Part shown: positions 24,820-34,147 of the stretch, piece after piece | Layout of the letters: every line of letters starts with the position of its first letter | Numbering within the stretch: position 1 is the first letter of the stretch | Source: Alcanivorax sp. S6407 | Lineage (GTDB): Bacteria; Pseudomonadota; Gammaproteobacteria; Pseudomonadales; Alcanivoracaceae | Assembly: GCF_023016115.1 (NCBI RefSeq) | Contig: NZ_JALKBH010000005.1 | Location: 172,193 to 236,192, forward strand | Length of the DNA stretch: 64,000 bases | Reading direction: 5' to 3' | Translations under genes and position numbers: made by a program | The notes under the pieces: generated by a model | The model's input: the letters and a program-made list of their open reading frames with translations, nothing else | Told to the model about the DNA's origin: nothing | Database searches by the model: none

Positions 24820-25842
24820 ATGCGTGTAATGGTAATGGCGTTGCTGACGGTGTTGCTGTCAGCCTGCAGCAATCCCCGCCAGGAAGTGACGGTGCAGCTG
24901 GCGAATCAGCTGCTGTTGCCGGCCCACGAGCAGTGGCATGGCAGCAATGGTGCCCTGCGGGTGTCTGCGGAGGGCTTCTGTGCCGATGAACTGGATCAGG
25001 CGGCGGTGGAGCAGGCGTTTTACCGTACCTTGCAGAGCTGGTCCTACCTGCAACCCCTGATGCTGGGCCCCTTGGCGGAAGGCAATCGCAGCTGGCAAGT
25101 GCAGTTCTGGCCGGACAAACGCAACCTGGTGGCCCATCAGGTGGAAGCGCTGCTCGACAGTCATTCGCCGCTGACCCGTGAGGCCCTTGAAGGTGCCAGC
25201 GTGGTGGTTCAGGGCCTGACTGCCTTCGAGTATGTGCTGTTCGATAAGGCGGTGGATCTGGCCGGCCAACGCCCACGCTATTGCCCGCTGCTGATTGGCA
25301 TTGCCCGGCACCAGCAGGCGCTTTCTGCTGAGGTGCTTGCATTGTGGGAGGGGCCGGAAGGTATGGCGAGCCGGCTGGGTGATTTTCCCAACGACCGTTA
25401 TGCCTCCGCCGATGAAGCGCTGGGCAGTATCCTGCGTACCCAGATCACCGCAGTGGATGTACTGAAGAAGAAGCTTGGCGTGCCCATGGGACGTCTTAAC
25501 AAGGGGGTGGTTCAGCCGTGGCAGGCAGAAGCCTGGCGCAGCCGGCACTCCATCGGCAACCTGCAGTCCTCACTGTCCGGAGCCCGGGCCGTGTGGGAAC
25601 GGGTGCGTTCGCTGGTGGGTGACGCCGGGCTGGTCACCCGCATCGATGCTGCCTATGAAAATACCGGGCAGAAACTGGCGGGCCTGCCGGCACCGCTGGT
25701 AGAGATGGTTCAGGACAAGGCCAGTTTGCCGCGACTGCAGGCCCTGTATGAAAGCCTGGATAACCTGGAGACCTTGCAGCAAGTGGAGCTGGCCCGGGAT
25801 CTGGGAATCCAGATTGGTTTTAACGCCAATGATGGCGACTAA
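24820..25842 (+). CDS. Second imelysin family lipoprotein
   Basis: 340 residues from ATG 24820 with AAGGA 9 nt before. The lipobox LLSAC sets Cys 16. It has the imelysin core (LEGASVVVQGLTAFEYVLFD, about 125-144) in which the GxHxxE of the first copy is replaced by GLTAFE, so the His is missing and the metal-site role may be lost or changed. The gene starts 27 nt after the di-heme gene. Paired imelysins, one canonical and one altered, are common in this cluster type. Confidence 0.85.
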   Translation: MRVMVMALLTVLLSACSNPRQEVTVQLANQLLLPAHEQWHGSNGALRVSAEGFCADELDQAAVEQAFYRTLQSWSYLQPLMLGPLAEGNRSWQVQFWPDKRNLVAHQVEALLDSHSPLTREALEGASVVVQGLTAFEYVLFDKAVDLAGQRPRYCPLLIGIARHQQALSAEVLALWEGPEGMASRLGDFPNDRYASADEALGSILRTQITAVDVLKKKLGVPMGRLNKGVVQPWQAEAWRSRHSIGNLQSSLSGARAVWERVRSLVGDAGLVTRIDAAYENTGQKLAGLPAPLVEMVQDKASLPRLQALYESLDNLETLQQVELARDLGIQIGFNANDGD

Positions 25843-25846
25843 CAGC

Positions 25847-25995
25847 AGTTACAAGTTACAAGTTACAAAGCGCGAGAGGTCGAGTTGCCAGATTCACCGC
25901 CGTGCCCGCGCACAAGGCTTTTGCGCGGAAGAAAGAACATGACGACATCTCAGGCCCGGGCCCGCGTTGTAACTTGAAGCTTGTAACTTGCAACT
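25847..25995. repeat. Heptad-arm element, AGTTACA type, inside iron cluster
   Basis: Left arm with three AGTTACA/AGTTACAA units followed by AAGCGCGA. Right part CCCGCGTTG (25961-25969), then TAACTTGAAGCTTGTAACTT. The core has GCCCGCGC and TTGCGCGG. It separates the second imelysin from the DUF1513 gene, the only case here inside a likely operon. Confidence 0.85.
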
Positions 25996-26084
25996 CATTC
26001 GCCCACTTAGTCGTGCTGCTTCTTTTGCCGTGCCCCTGTCGTTGAAGAAGCATACGTTCGAAAGTTGTTCTTGATGAGGAAACC

Positions 26085-27191
26085 ATGACTCTGACACGAC
26101 GACATCTTCTTGGCATGGGGGCGGCCCTCGGTGGTGTGGCGGCCCTGGGCGGTTGGGCGTTCTGGCAAGGGAAGGGGCAGTCGCCGTTGTTGTTGTCCGC
26201 CCGTAATGACGACGCCGGAAAACATTATTGCACGGGTTATTTTCTCGATGGGAAACGGGCGTTTGCCACGCCGGTGGCGGAGCGTTGTCATGATGTGGCT
26301 CGCCATCCTTTTCTGCCCCTGGCACTGTTTGTTGGCCGCCGACCTGCTCGTGAAAGTTACCTGATTGATTTACGCGATGGCGGTTTGCTACAGATCGTGC
26401 GGGGGCAGCCGCAACGGCATTTTTATGGCCATGCGGTTTTCCATGGCGCAGGGGAATGGCTCTATGCCACCGAAAACGATCTGAATGAGCCCGGTCGTGG
26501 TGTGCTGGGTCGTTACCGGCTTGATCAGGGTAACTTGCAGTTGGTGCATGAAGGTGAAGTGCCTACCCATGGCGTGGGGCCACACCAGTTGGCCTGGATG
26601 CCGGATGGTGAGTCCCTGGTGGTGGCCAACGGGGGGATTCGTACCGAAGGCAGCCGTGAGAAAACCAACCTCAACAGTATGTCGCCGAGTCTGGTGGTGA
26701 TGGATCGCCACGGCGAGCTGCATAGCAAGGAAACTCTGCAGCATTCACAAAGCAGTATTCGCCACCTGGCTGTCGCCAGCGATGGCACGATCATCACCGG
26801 ACAGCAGTATCAGGGAGAGGCCTGGGAGACAGTGCCGTTATTGGCGGTGAAGCGTCCAGAGCAGCCTTATCAGCCTTTCCCTGTAGGGGCTTCGCAATTG
26901 GCGATGATGGATCAGTACACGGCGAGCATAGCCATTCATGGCGAGCGCCGGCAGGTGGCGATGACGGCGCCGCGCGGCAACCGTTTTTTCGTTTGGGATC
27001 TGGATACGGCCGAGACTCTGGTGGATGTGCCCATGGAAGATTGTGCCGGGGTCGGTGTGGCGGGCGACGGGTTCGCCGTCACGTCCGGTCAGGGCCGCTG
27101 TCGCTACTTCAGCTATCAAGACGGCCAGGTCGCCAGCCACTGGCTGGACCTGCCGGGCGGCTGGTGGGATAACCATCTGCGGTTGGGGTAG
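26085..27191 (+). CDS. DUF1513 protein, Tat-exported
   Basis: 368 residues. A twin-arginine signal TRRHLLGMGAALGG starts at residue 4. The mature protein is beta-rich with repeated blades (HGVGPHQLAWMPDGESLVVA, SSIRHLAVASDGTIITG), which suggests a propeller. It matches DUF1513, found downstream of imelysin and di-heme genes. Tat export implies folding or cofactor loading in the cytoplasm. Function unknown, likely part of the same iron-linked process. A repeat element lies between it and the upstream gene. Confidence 0.85.
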   Translation: MTLTRRHLLGMGAALGGVAALGGWAFWQGKGQSPLLLSARNDDAGKHYCTGYFLDGKRAFATPVAERCHDVARHPFLPLALFVGRRPARESYLIDLRDGGLLQIVRGQPQRHFYGHAVFHGAGEWLYATENDLNEPGRGVLGRYRLDQGNLQLVHEGEVPTHGVGPHQLAWMPDGESLVVANGGIRTEGSREKTNLNSMSPSLVVMDRHGELHSKETLQHSQSSIRHLAVASDGTIITGQQYQGEAWETVPLLAVKRPEQPYQPFPVGASQLAMMDQYTASIAIHGERRQVAMTAPRGNRFFVWDLDTAETLVDVPMEDCAGVGVAGDGFAVTSGQGRCRYFSYQDGQVASHWLDLPGGWWDNHLRLG

Positions 27192-27196
27192 GGGCG

Positions 27197-27325
27197 AGGT
27201 TCGAGTAACGAGTTTCGAGTTGCGAAAATCAAAGGCGTAAAAGAAAACACTTTGGCTTTCAGCTGGAGCGGGTTTTGCTCTTCGAAACTCGAAACTCGAA
27301 ACTCGAAACTCGAAACTCGAAACGC
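27197..27325. repeat. Heptad element with TCGAAAC x6 array
   Basis: Left degenerate arm TTCGAGTAACGAGTTTCGAG, then TTGCGAAAATCAAAGGCG. The right arm contains six perfect TCGAAAC units (27282-27323). An inner CTTTGGCTTTC segment is shared with 45650 and 51513. It fills a gap between convergent genes. Confidence 0.92.
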
Positions 27326-27329
27326 GTTT

Positions 27330-28781
27330 TTACGTCCCGCAGAACGTAGCGCACACCACCTCATCCTCCTTCGGCGGCTGCACGTAGGGATCATCGCTGT
27401 CCCGTTCCGCATAGGGATCGGCCAGCGCGGAGAGCAGGGATTCGACCACGCTGAGGTCGCCATCTTCTGCTGCGCGTAGCGCTTTTTCTACTTGATGATT
27501 ACGCGGAATCACGGCCGGGTTGCTGTTGCGCATCAGTTCCCAGGCGTGGTCGTACGCTTGCGGATCGCGATCCAGCCGGTTCAGCCAGCGGTTATGCCAG
27601 GCCGTAAAGGCGTCATTGTCATAAGGTTGCCCCTGCAGCGGCTTTCCTCCAATCAGGCTGCGGAAGGTGTTGGTGAAATCTGCCTTGTGCAGTTGCATCA
27701 GAGCCAGCAAGTCTTTTGCCAGTGTCTCATCCCCGGCGTCACTGCCAGTCAATCCCAGTTTGCTTCGCATCATGGCCAGCCAGCTGGCATCGTAGCGGGC
27801 ACTGAATGCCTTGAGTCGTTCGGTGGCGATCTCTACTGCGCTGTCTACGTCGTCGTCCATGCGGGTAAGCAGGGTTTCCGCGAAGCGCCCCAGGTTCCAT
27901 TGGGTGATGCCGGGCTGGTTGCCATAAGCATAGCGGCCTTGCTGGTCGATGGAACTGAAGACGGTATTTTCATCGTACTGATCCATGAAGGCGCAGGGGC
28001 CGTAATCAATGGTCTCTGCGCTGAGTGTCACGTTGTCGGTATTAAGCACGCCATGAATGAAGCCCACCCGCATCCAGTGAGTGACCAGTGCGATCTGCTT
28101 ATCGATGACGGCATCCAGTAACGCCAGCGCGGGGTTGTCGCTGTCCTGTTTTTCCGGGTAGTGACGCTCAAGGGTGTAGCGGATAAGCGTATCCATTAAC
28201 GCGCTGTCTTGTTGCGCGGCAGCGTACTGGAAGGTTCCCACTCGCAGGTGAGAGGCGGCGACACGGGTAAGCACTGCTCCGGGCAAGGGTTGTTCCCGGT
28301 AAACCGGTTCACCGCTTGAGACGACAGCCAGGCTGCGGGTGGTGGGAATGCCAAGCGCGTGCATGGCTTCGCTGATCACATATTCACGCAACATGGGGCC
28401 AAGGGCAGCGCGCCCGTCGCCCCCCCGTGAGAAAGGAGTGCGTCCGGCCCCTTTCAGCTGGATGTCCAGCCTGCGCCCGTCGGGTGCTATCTGCTCACCC
28501 AGCAGAATCGCACGTCCATCACCGAGCATGGTCAGGCGGCCGAACTGATGTCCCGCATAGGCCTGGGCCAGCGGCATGCTGCCGGGAAGCGGATGGTTGC
28601 CACTGAAACAGTCGGGGCGCTCTGCCAGAGGTTGCGCCTCCAGGCCTAATTCGTCGGCCAGAGCGGAGTTGAAAAGCACCATGGCCGGCGTCGTGACGGG
28701 CTGTGGATCACAGCGGGAGAACAGGGCTTCAGGCAGCCGGGAATAGCTATTGTCGAACTGGAAACCGAAAGACTGGCTCAT
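27330..28781 (-). CDS. selO: SelO/YdiU family pseudokinase-fold protein AMPylase
   Basis: 483 residues from ATG 28781 with GGAG 5 nt upstream; a GTG two codons earlier is possible. Family landmarks: AYAGHQFGRLTMLGDGRAI (about 75-93), DIQLKGAGRTPFSRGGDGRA (about 105-124) and LNTDNVTLSAETIDYGPCAFMD (about 240-262), which holds the metal-binding Asn/Asp of the flipped kinase fold. SelO enzymes transfer AMP to Ser/Thr/Tyr of redox proteins. The C-terminus is CxGT-like (CATFCGT), a Cys where selenocysteine occurs in some homologues. Confidence 0.92.
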   Translation of the reverse strand: MSQSFGFQFDNSYSRLPEALFSRCDPQPVTTPAMVLFNSALADELGLEAQPLAERPDCFSGNHPLPGSMPLAQAYAGHQFGRLTMLGDGRAILLGEQIAPDGRRLDIQLKGAGRTPFSRGGDGRAALGPMLREYVISEAMHALGIPTTRSLAVVSSGEPVYREQPLPGAVLTRVAASHLRVGTFQYAAAQQDSALMDTLIRYTLERHYPEKQDSDNPALALLDAVIDKQIALVTHWMRVGFIHGVLNTDNVTLSAETIDYGPCAFMDQYDENTVFSSIDQQGRYAYGNQPGITQWNLGRFAETLLTRMDDDVDSAVEIATERLKAFSARYDASWLAMMRSKLGLTGSDAGDETLAKDLLALMQLHKADFTNTFRSLIGGKPLQGQPYDNDAFTAWHNRWLNRLDRDPQAYDHAWELMRNSNPAVIPRNHQVEKALRAAEDGDLSVVESLLSALADPYAERDSDDPYVQPPKEDEVVCATFCGT

Positions 28782-28878
28782 GGACACTCCGCCACGATAA
28801 CTGGAGTGTCACAGGGTAGCAGAGGTTATGGTTGTGGCGCAGGCGTACTGGTTAATCAGGAAGATAACCGCTTGCCGG

Positions 28879-29055
28879 TTACATGCCGCTGTCTTTCATG
28901 GCGGTGTCTGCCCCCTGGAACAGGCCCAGCACTTCTTCACCAACCAGAACAATGACGGCAACAGCGGCGATAGAAATCAGTGATGCAACGATGGCGTACT
29001 CGACCATGGTGGCACCACTTTCTTCCTGCAGGAATCGGGTAATCAAGGTTTTCAT
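28879..29055 (-). CDS. Flp/TadE-type IVb pilin subunit
   Basis: 58 residues, read by eye from the sequence. The start ATG 29055 follows GGAGG. The protein is MKTLITRFLQEESGATMVEY followed by AIVASLISIAAVAVIVLVG, the classic Flp prepilin: a short basic leader, Gly then ATMVEY, and one hydrophobic helix. Prepilin peptidase would cut after Gly14 in the ESGATMVEY context. No tad, cpaA or secretin genes are in the window, so it is an orphan here. Neighbours SelO and a solute-binding protein give no link. Confidence 0.88.
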   Translation of the reverse strand: MKTLITRFLQEESGATMVEYAIVASLISIAAVAVIVLVGEEVLGLFQGADTAMKDSGM

Positions 29056-29143
29056 GTAAGCCTCCGGTTATTCCTTTAACCCTGGGTCAATTCCAGCATA
29101 GACCGCTTGAACCCATTTCACCAGTTTGGCTGTCGGCTGACCC

Positions 29144-29175
29144 AAAAGGGCGCCGCCGACAGGGGCGGCGGCACC
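29144..29175 (-). terminator. Terminator of the solute-binding protein gene
   Basis: On the minus strand GGTGCCGCCGCC pairs with GGCGGCGCCC around CCTGTC and is followed by TTTTGGG. It lies just after the stop of the 29180-30190 gene. Confidence 0.75.
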
Positions 29176-29179
29176 GGGT

Positions 29180-30190
29180 TTATTCCTGCGGATTGACGCA
29201 CTCGGCCCGGGATGCATCCTGCTGGCAGCGTACCTTGCGCAGCAGGCTCATCATGTCTTTGTTGTAAACGCCATCTTTGGTGAGGGCAATGCGGGCCTCG
29301 CGCATCATCTGGTCGTAACGCAGCGTGTCGGCCTCGGGGATGCGGATCCACCATTTGTCATCGATTTCGCTGCTGGAGTTGTCGATCAGCTTCATGGCGC
29401 GGTCAAACTGGCCAAACATGAACTGGCGGGATTGCTGACCGAAGCCGTCCGGGAAGCGGTCCTTGCGAATGATTACCTGGGCGCTCAGCTGACCGAGCAC
29501 GTAATCCAGGATGCCGCCGCTGGGGGCCATGCCTTTGTAGAGTTCCAGAGCGGAATAACCCATTACCGGGGCAAAGCAGATATCCACGGAGCCATTGTTG
29601 AAGCGGGTAGAGAAGTTGGTGATATCTGACATGACCGGAGACATGCCCACCCGTGAGGCCATGTTGGCCTGGGCGCTGTCGTACTCCAGAACGGCGATGG
29701 ATTTACCGGCCAGCTCTTCCACGGTGTCAATTTCCTTGTCCTTGAGGAACAGGAAGGCCGCGCCAAGGGGGAACACGCCGCCCACTTCATAGGGGCCAGA
29801 CACCAGATGCTGGTCCACTTTGCCACTGGCCAGTACCGCGATCACGGTTTGCATGGCGTCGTAGTTGGGGATGGCGCCGATGGAATCCATGCTGCCGGTG
29901 TAGCTGTTGAACTGGCGACCGCGGATGCCGGTGAGAACAGCGGCATCACACTGGTTGGCCTTGAGATCTTCAGAGGCGATCTTTTCGTCAGTGTAGGGCT
30001 TGAGTTCCACATCCACCCCCCAGGCCAGGGCGGCGGTCTTGTAGTCTTTCATCATGTTGTAGGTGTCGCCACTGGCGCCGATGATGTCGAATACGCAGAA
30101 GGTACGCTCCACCGCCGCGAAAGCGGTACTGCTGAGCGTCAGCGCAGCGGCGGCACTCAATGCCTGAAACACTTTTTTTGTTTTGCTCAT
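29180..30190 (-). CDS. Periplasmic solute-binding protein, DUF6091-like
   Basis: 336 residues with a signal peptide ending AFA (residue 25). ERTFCVFDIIGASGDTYNMM opens the mature part. ELKPYTDEKIASEDLKANQCDAAVLTG and ELAGKSIAVLEYDSAQANMA are typical of TRAP/PhnD-like binding folds (split here: ELKPYTDEKIASEDLKAN, CDAAVLTGIRGRQF). Members are annotated as putative solute-binding proteins without a transporter. No permease gene is adjacent, so the ligand and partner are unknown. Strong terminator downstream; divergent from cydA. Confidence 0.8.
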   Translation of the reverse strand: MSKTKKVFQALSAAAALTLSSTAFAAVERTFCVFDIIGASGDTYNMMKDYKTAALAWGVDVELKPYTDEKIASEDLKANQCDAAVLTGIRGRQFNSYTGSMDSIGAIPNYDAMQTVIAVLASGKVDQHLVSGPYEVGGVFPLGAAFLFLKDKEIDTVEELAGKSIAVLEYDSAQANMASRVGMSPVMSDITNFSTRFNNGSVDICFAPVMGYSALELYKGMAPSGGILDYVLGQLSAQVIIRKDRFPDGFGQQSRQFMFGQFDRAMKLIDNSSSEIDDKWWIRIPEADTLRYDQMMREARIALTKDGVYNKDMMSLLRKVRCQQDASRAECVNPQE

Positions 30191-30452
30191 GAGACTCTCC
30201 CGTTAATTACGGTACAGATATCGAAGTCGCAGCCAGAGCTGCAAAAAATGATGAAATGCATTTTGTTGGGTAAACAGAAAGGGTGCTGTGGTGTCCTTGT
30301 TGTGGTTTGTCTAGCGAATTGTTTCCTGTGTATTTTTAGTGTTATTGCTGACGTCTCCTTCACGGGTGCGGGAGGCGAGACAATTTGTCATCTGGGCAGA
30401 TCGGAGAAGTCTGATAGTGTGGTTATAAGGATATTCCTACAGGAGATATGGA

Positions 30453-31826
30453 ATGGAGTTTGACCCCTTCCTGCTGGCGCGCCTGCAGTTTGCCGCCAAC
30501 ATCAGCTTTCACATTCTGTTTCCCACCATCACCATTGGTCTGTGCTGGGTATTGTTCTATTTTCGCCTGCGCTACACCCTGTCCGGCGACAAGGCCTGGG
30601 AATATGCCTATTTTTTCTGGGTGAAGATTTTTGCTCTCAGCTTTGCGCTGGGAGTGGTGTCCGGGATCACCATGAGTTTCCAGTTCGGTACCAACTGGCC
30701 GGGCTTCATGGAGCGGGCCGGGAATATCGCCGGGCCCCTGCTTGGCTATGAGGTGCTCACCGCCTTTTTCCTGGAGGCGTCTTTCCTTGGCATCATGCTG
30801 TTCGGCAAGGATCGGGTGTCCAATCGCATGCACATGATTGCCACGGCGCTGGTCGCAGTGGGTACCTCGTTCTCCGCGTTCTGGATTCTCAGCCTCAACT
30901 CCTGGATGCAGACCCCGGCGGGCTACCGCATCGAGGAGGGGGTGTTCTTCGTGGAGAGCTGGTGGGCGGTGATCTTCAATCCCTCCTTCCCCTACCGCTT
31001 TGCGCACATGCTCAATGCCTCGCTGCTCACCGCGGCCTTCCTGATCATGGGGGTCAGTGCGTGGCGGGCCCTGAAGCAGGTGGATGGCCCGGCAACCTGG
31101 AAAGTGATGCGCACCGGAGCGGTCATGGCCGCGGTGCTGGCGCCGCTGCAGGTATGGATTGGGGATATGCACGGCCTCAATACCCTTGAGCACCAGCCGG
31201 CCAAAATTGCTGCCATGGAAGGGATCTGGGAGACCGAGCGCAATGCGCCGCTGACCCTGTTCGGTTTTCCGGATGAAGAGGCTCGCACCACGCACATGGC
31301 CATCAAGGTACCGGGCATGGCCAGCCTGATCCTCACCCATGAGTGGGATGGCGAACTGAAGGGGCTGAATGAATTTGAAGGGGCGCACCCGCCGGTGGCG
31401 CCGGTGTTCTGGTCGTTTCGCATCATGGTGGGCGTCGGCATGCTGATGGTGCTGGTGGGATGGTGGGCCCTGTGGCGGCTGTTCCGTTCCCGGGAAGACA
31501 GCAGTGCCAACCACCCCTGGCTGTTGCGTGCCCTGTCGGTGATGACCTTTTCCGGCTGGGTGGCGGTGCTGGCGGGCTGGTACGTGACCGAGATCGGCCG
31601 TCAGCCGTGGATCGTGGATGGCTTGCTGAAAACCGCGGAGGTGGTGGCCGACCACAGTAGTGCGACGGTGGCCGGAACCCTGTTTGGTTACGTGCTGCTG
31701 TATGCGTTCCTGCTGGTGTCCTACATCGCTGCGCTTCGCTACCTGGCCACCAAGCCGGCCCGCTCGTTGTCCCTGCTGCCTCAACAGCAACTGATGAACG
31801 CAGAACGCCTGGAAGGAGACGCATGA
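30453..31826 (+). CDS. cydA: Cytochrome bd-type quinol oxidase subunit I (CioA-like)
   Basis: 457 residues, about nine membrane helices. The start ATG 30453 follows AGGAGAT; an ATG at 30448 is in another frame. Heme-ligand region SFHILFPTITIGL (His20) and the motif GWYVTEIGRQPW near 370 are intact. The quinol-binding loop is short, as in cyanide-insensitive CioA. It reduces O2 to water at a high-spin heme site with quinol as donor, without pumping protons. It overlaps cydB by 4 nt. No cydX-like ORF was found after cydB. Confidence 0.95.
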   Translation: MEFDPFLLARLQFAANISFHILFPTITIGLCWVLFYFRLRYTLSGDKAWEYAYFFWVKIFALSFALGVVSGITMSFQFGTNWPGFMERAGNIAGPLLGYEVLTAFFLEASFLGIMLFGKDRVSNRMHMIATALVAVGTSFSAFWILSLNSWMQTPAGYRIEEGVFFVESWWAVIFNPSFPYRFAHMLNASLLTAAFLIMGVSAWRALKQVDGPATWKVMRTGAVMAAVLAPLQVWIGDMHGLNTLEHQPAKIAAMEGIWETERNAPLTLFGFPDEEARTTHMAIKVPGMASLILTHEWDGELKGLNEFEGAHPPVAPVFWSFRIMVGVGMLMVLVGWWALWRLFRSREDSSANHPWLLRALSVMTFSGWVAVLAGWYVTEIGRQPWIVDGLLKTAEVVADHSSATVAGTLFGYVLLYAFLLVSYIAALRYLATKPARSLSLLPQQQLMNAERLEGDA

Positions 31827-32824
31827 TGGATCTTGGATACTGGCTTCCGTTGTTCTTTGCCGGCGCCATGGGGCTGGCACTACTCATCTATGTGGTACTG
31901 GATGGCTACGATCTGGGCATCGGCATGCTGCTGCCGTTCGCCTCCGATCAGGAAAAGGATGTCATGGTGGCGGCCATCGGGCCGTTCTGGGATGCCAACG
32001 AAACCTGGATCGTACTGGGCGTGGGGATCCTGCTGATTGCCTTTCCCCAGGCCCACGGCATTGTTCTGACGTCGCTCTACCTGCCGGTGACCATCATGCT
32101 GATGGGGCTGATCCTGCGCGGGGTGTCGTTTGATTTCCGGGTCAAGGCCGGCGACCAGCACAAGGCCATGTGGAACCGCCTGTTTGCCATTGGTTCACTG
32201 GTGGCGTCGGTGTGCCAGGGCTGGATGCTGGGTGCCTACGTCACCGGCCTCACCGGGGACACCACCAGCACCCTGTTCGCGGTACTGATCGGTCTCGCCC
32301 TGCCGGCGCTCTACATCATGCTGGGCGCAGCCTGGTTACTGATCAAGACGGAAGGGGAGCTGTTCCACAAGGCGGCCCGTTGGGGGCGGTTGGCGGTCTG
32401 GCCCATGGGGGCTTTCCTGTTGCTGGTGTCCATTGCCACCCCGCTGGTGAGTGAAACCATCGCGGACAAGTGGTTCACCCTGCCCAATGCCATCGGCCTG
32501 ATGCCGATACCCATTGCCACCGGTCTGGCATATGCCGGGTTGATCTGGATCTTCAACAGCCGCCAGATTCTCGACAATGGTTATGGCTGGCTGGCGTTTC
32601 TGGCGCTGATCGTGATCTGTGTGCTGGCGAGTATTGGTCTGGCTTACAGCCTGTTCCCGGATGTGGTGCTGGGTCGACTGTCGATCTGGGATGCCGCCTC
32701 GGCCACGGAATCTCTGCTGTTTACCTTCTGGGGAGCAGTGATCGCGTTGCCCATGATTCTGGCCTATACGGTGTTCATCTACCGGGTGTTCCGCGGCAAG
32801 GCCACCCATCTGAGCTACGAATGA
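31823..32824 (+). CDS. cydB: Cytochrome bd-type quinol oxidase subunit II (CioB-like)
   Basis: 333 residues, about eight or nine membrane helices. The opening YWLPLFFAGAMGLALLIYVV, then LDGYDLGIGMLLPF and DANETWIVLGVGILLIAFP are diagnostic of subunit II. ATG 31823 overlaps the TGA of cydA (ATGATG); ATG 31826 is an equally likely start. It forms a heterodimer with CydA. The assembly ABC transporter genes cydCD are not in the window. Confidence 0.95.
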   Translation: MMDLGYWLPLFFAGAMGLALLIYVVLDGYDLGIGMLLPFASDQEKDVMVAAIGPFWDANETWIVLGVGILLIAFPQAHGIVLTSLYLPVTIMLMGLILRGVSFDFRVKAGDQHKAMWNRLFAIGSLVASVCQGWMLGAYVTGLTGDTTSTLFAVLIGLALPALYIMLGAAWLLIKTEGELFHKAARWGRLAVWPMGAFLLLVSIATPLVSETIADKWFTLPNAIGLMPIPIATGLAYAGLIWIFNSRQILDNGYGWLAFLALIVICVLASIGLAYSLFPDVVLGRLSIWDAASATESLLFTFWGAVIALPMILAYTVFIYRVFRGKATHLSYE

Positions 32825-32951
32825 GTCGGTGAGACACTGAAATATCCGACTACCGGTCGCCTGTCCGGTACGGACGCTGTCCGGGCAGGTCGAGACCCGC
32901 GCTGAAACTGCCATAATGGAGTTGTTAGTGTGAACCAGGTCTCGCCGGATA

Positions 32952-34130
32952 ATGAAAAGAAAATCAGCAAGACTCATGGCGATTGTACGTTTGCTCGACT
33001 GGAGCGACAGGGACAAGTGTTTGTTGCTGTCGTTGCTGCTGTGGGGCTACATGAGCTTCATTTTTGCCTGGCACCTGTTCACCGTGAATTTCACGGCCTT
33101 TGCGGATGAGTTCCTGTCTGCGGAAGGCATCGACGTGATGAATCAGGTGATGCTGTTCAATCAGGCTGGCTGGATTGGACTGGTTATCTGGGGTGTCTTG
33201 CTGCGTCGATCTGATCGTCACTCCTCGTTTTATCCTGCTGTTTTCATGTCCTTCTTTGCGGTGGGCTACCTGTTGCTGGGCTGGACGTTCGGACTCTACA
33301 GTCCCATGACCGGCATGGTGCTGATGGGCTCGCCGCTGGTGGGCTTTATCCTGTTCGGCTTTCGCCGGGTGGCCTGGAATTTCGCCTTTGCGGTGCTGGT
33401 GGTGCTGGCGCTGGCCTGGCTGTCGGTGCAGGGCTACAGCGCCCATGCGATCTACTTCAGCAAGTACCCGATTTCCCAGGAATTACTCTCCTATTACTGG
33501 GTGGGCAGCACCGTGGCGTTCATGGTGCCCTTCATTGCTGCGGTGATCACCCTGGTGGCGCTGTTGCTGGGACGCTGGGCCTACCGCGAGGCGCAGGTGC
33601 GCGATCAGGCCCTGCGCGATCCGCTCACCCGTCTTTCCAATCGCCGTGAACTGTTCTGCCGCTTGAATCATGAAGTGGCGCGGGCCCGTCGCAGTGGCCG
33701 GCCCCTGAGTGTCTGTCTGCTGGATCTGGATTTCTTCAAGCGCATCAACGACACCTACGGTCATGGGGTGGGTGATGAGGTATTGGTGAAAGTGGCCTCG
33801 GTGCTAAAGGGTAACCTGCGCGAGACAGATGCCGTCGGCCGGATTGGCGGGGAAGAGTTTGTGCTGGTGTTGCCGGAAACCGAGCAGCTCGGCGCCCGCC
33901 GGGTGGTGGAGCGTTGCCGGACCAGTATCGAAGCCTCGCCGGTCATTCTGGCTGATGGTTCACCGCTGCCGGTATCGGCCAGTTTCGGGGTGGTGACCTG
34001 GGATCCGGATGAAGAAGCGGATGGCCACCAGTTGATCACCCGCGCCGATGAAATGCTTTACCGCGCCAAGGCCGGGGGCCGAAACCGGGTGGAGTATTGT
34101 TTCGGCAGTGTCGCGGCCATCGTTGGCTGA
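32952..34130 (+). CDS. Membrane-bound diguanylate cyclase (GGDEF)
   Basis: 392 residues. Six hydrophobic segments make up about 25-205, without a recognised sensor family. A GGDEF domain covers about 225-385: DPLTRLSNRRELF near the start, DLDFFKRINDTYGH (metal site), and an active-site GGEEF at 299-303. An inhibitory I-site RxxD (RETD, 290-293) stands five residues before it, so product inhibition by c-di-GMP is expected. No EAL domain. It makes c-di-GMP from two GTP. Convergent with the dehalogenase gene, gap 17 nt. Confidence 0.93.
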   Translation: MKRKSARLMAIVRLLDWSDRDKCLLLSLLLWGYMSFIFAWHLFTVNFTAFADEFLSAEGIDVMNQVMLFNQAGWIGLVIWGVLLRRSDRHSSFYPAVFMSFFAVGYLLLGWTFGLYSPMTGMVLMGSPLVGFILFGFRRVAWNFAFAVLVVLALAWLSVQGYSAHAIYFSKYPISQELLSYYWVGSTVAFMVPFIAAVITLVALLLGRWAYREAQVRDQALRDPLTRLSNRRELFCRLNHEVARARRSGRPLSVCLLDLDFFKRINDTYGHGVGDEVLVKVASVLKGNLRETDAVGRIGGEEFVLVLPETEQLGARRVVERCRTSIEASPVILADGSPLPVSASFGVVTWDPDEEADGHQLITRADEMLYRAKAGGRNRVEYCFGSVAAIVG

Positions 34131-34147
34131 GTCGTCTGGCTTGCCGG

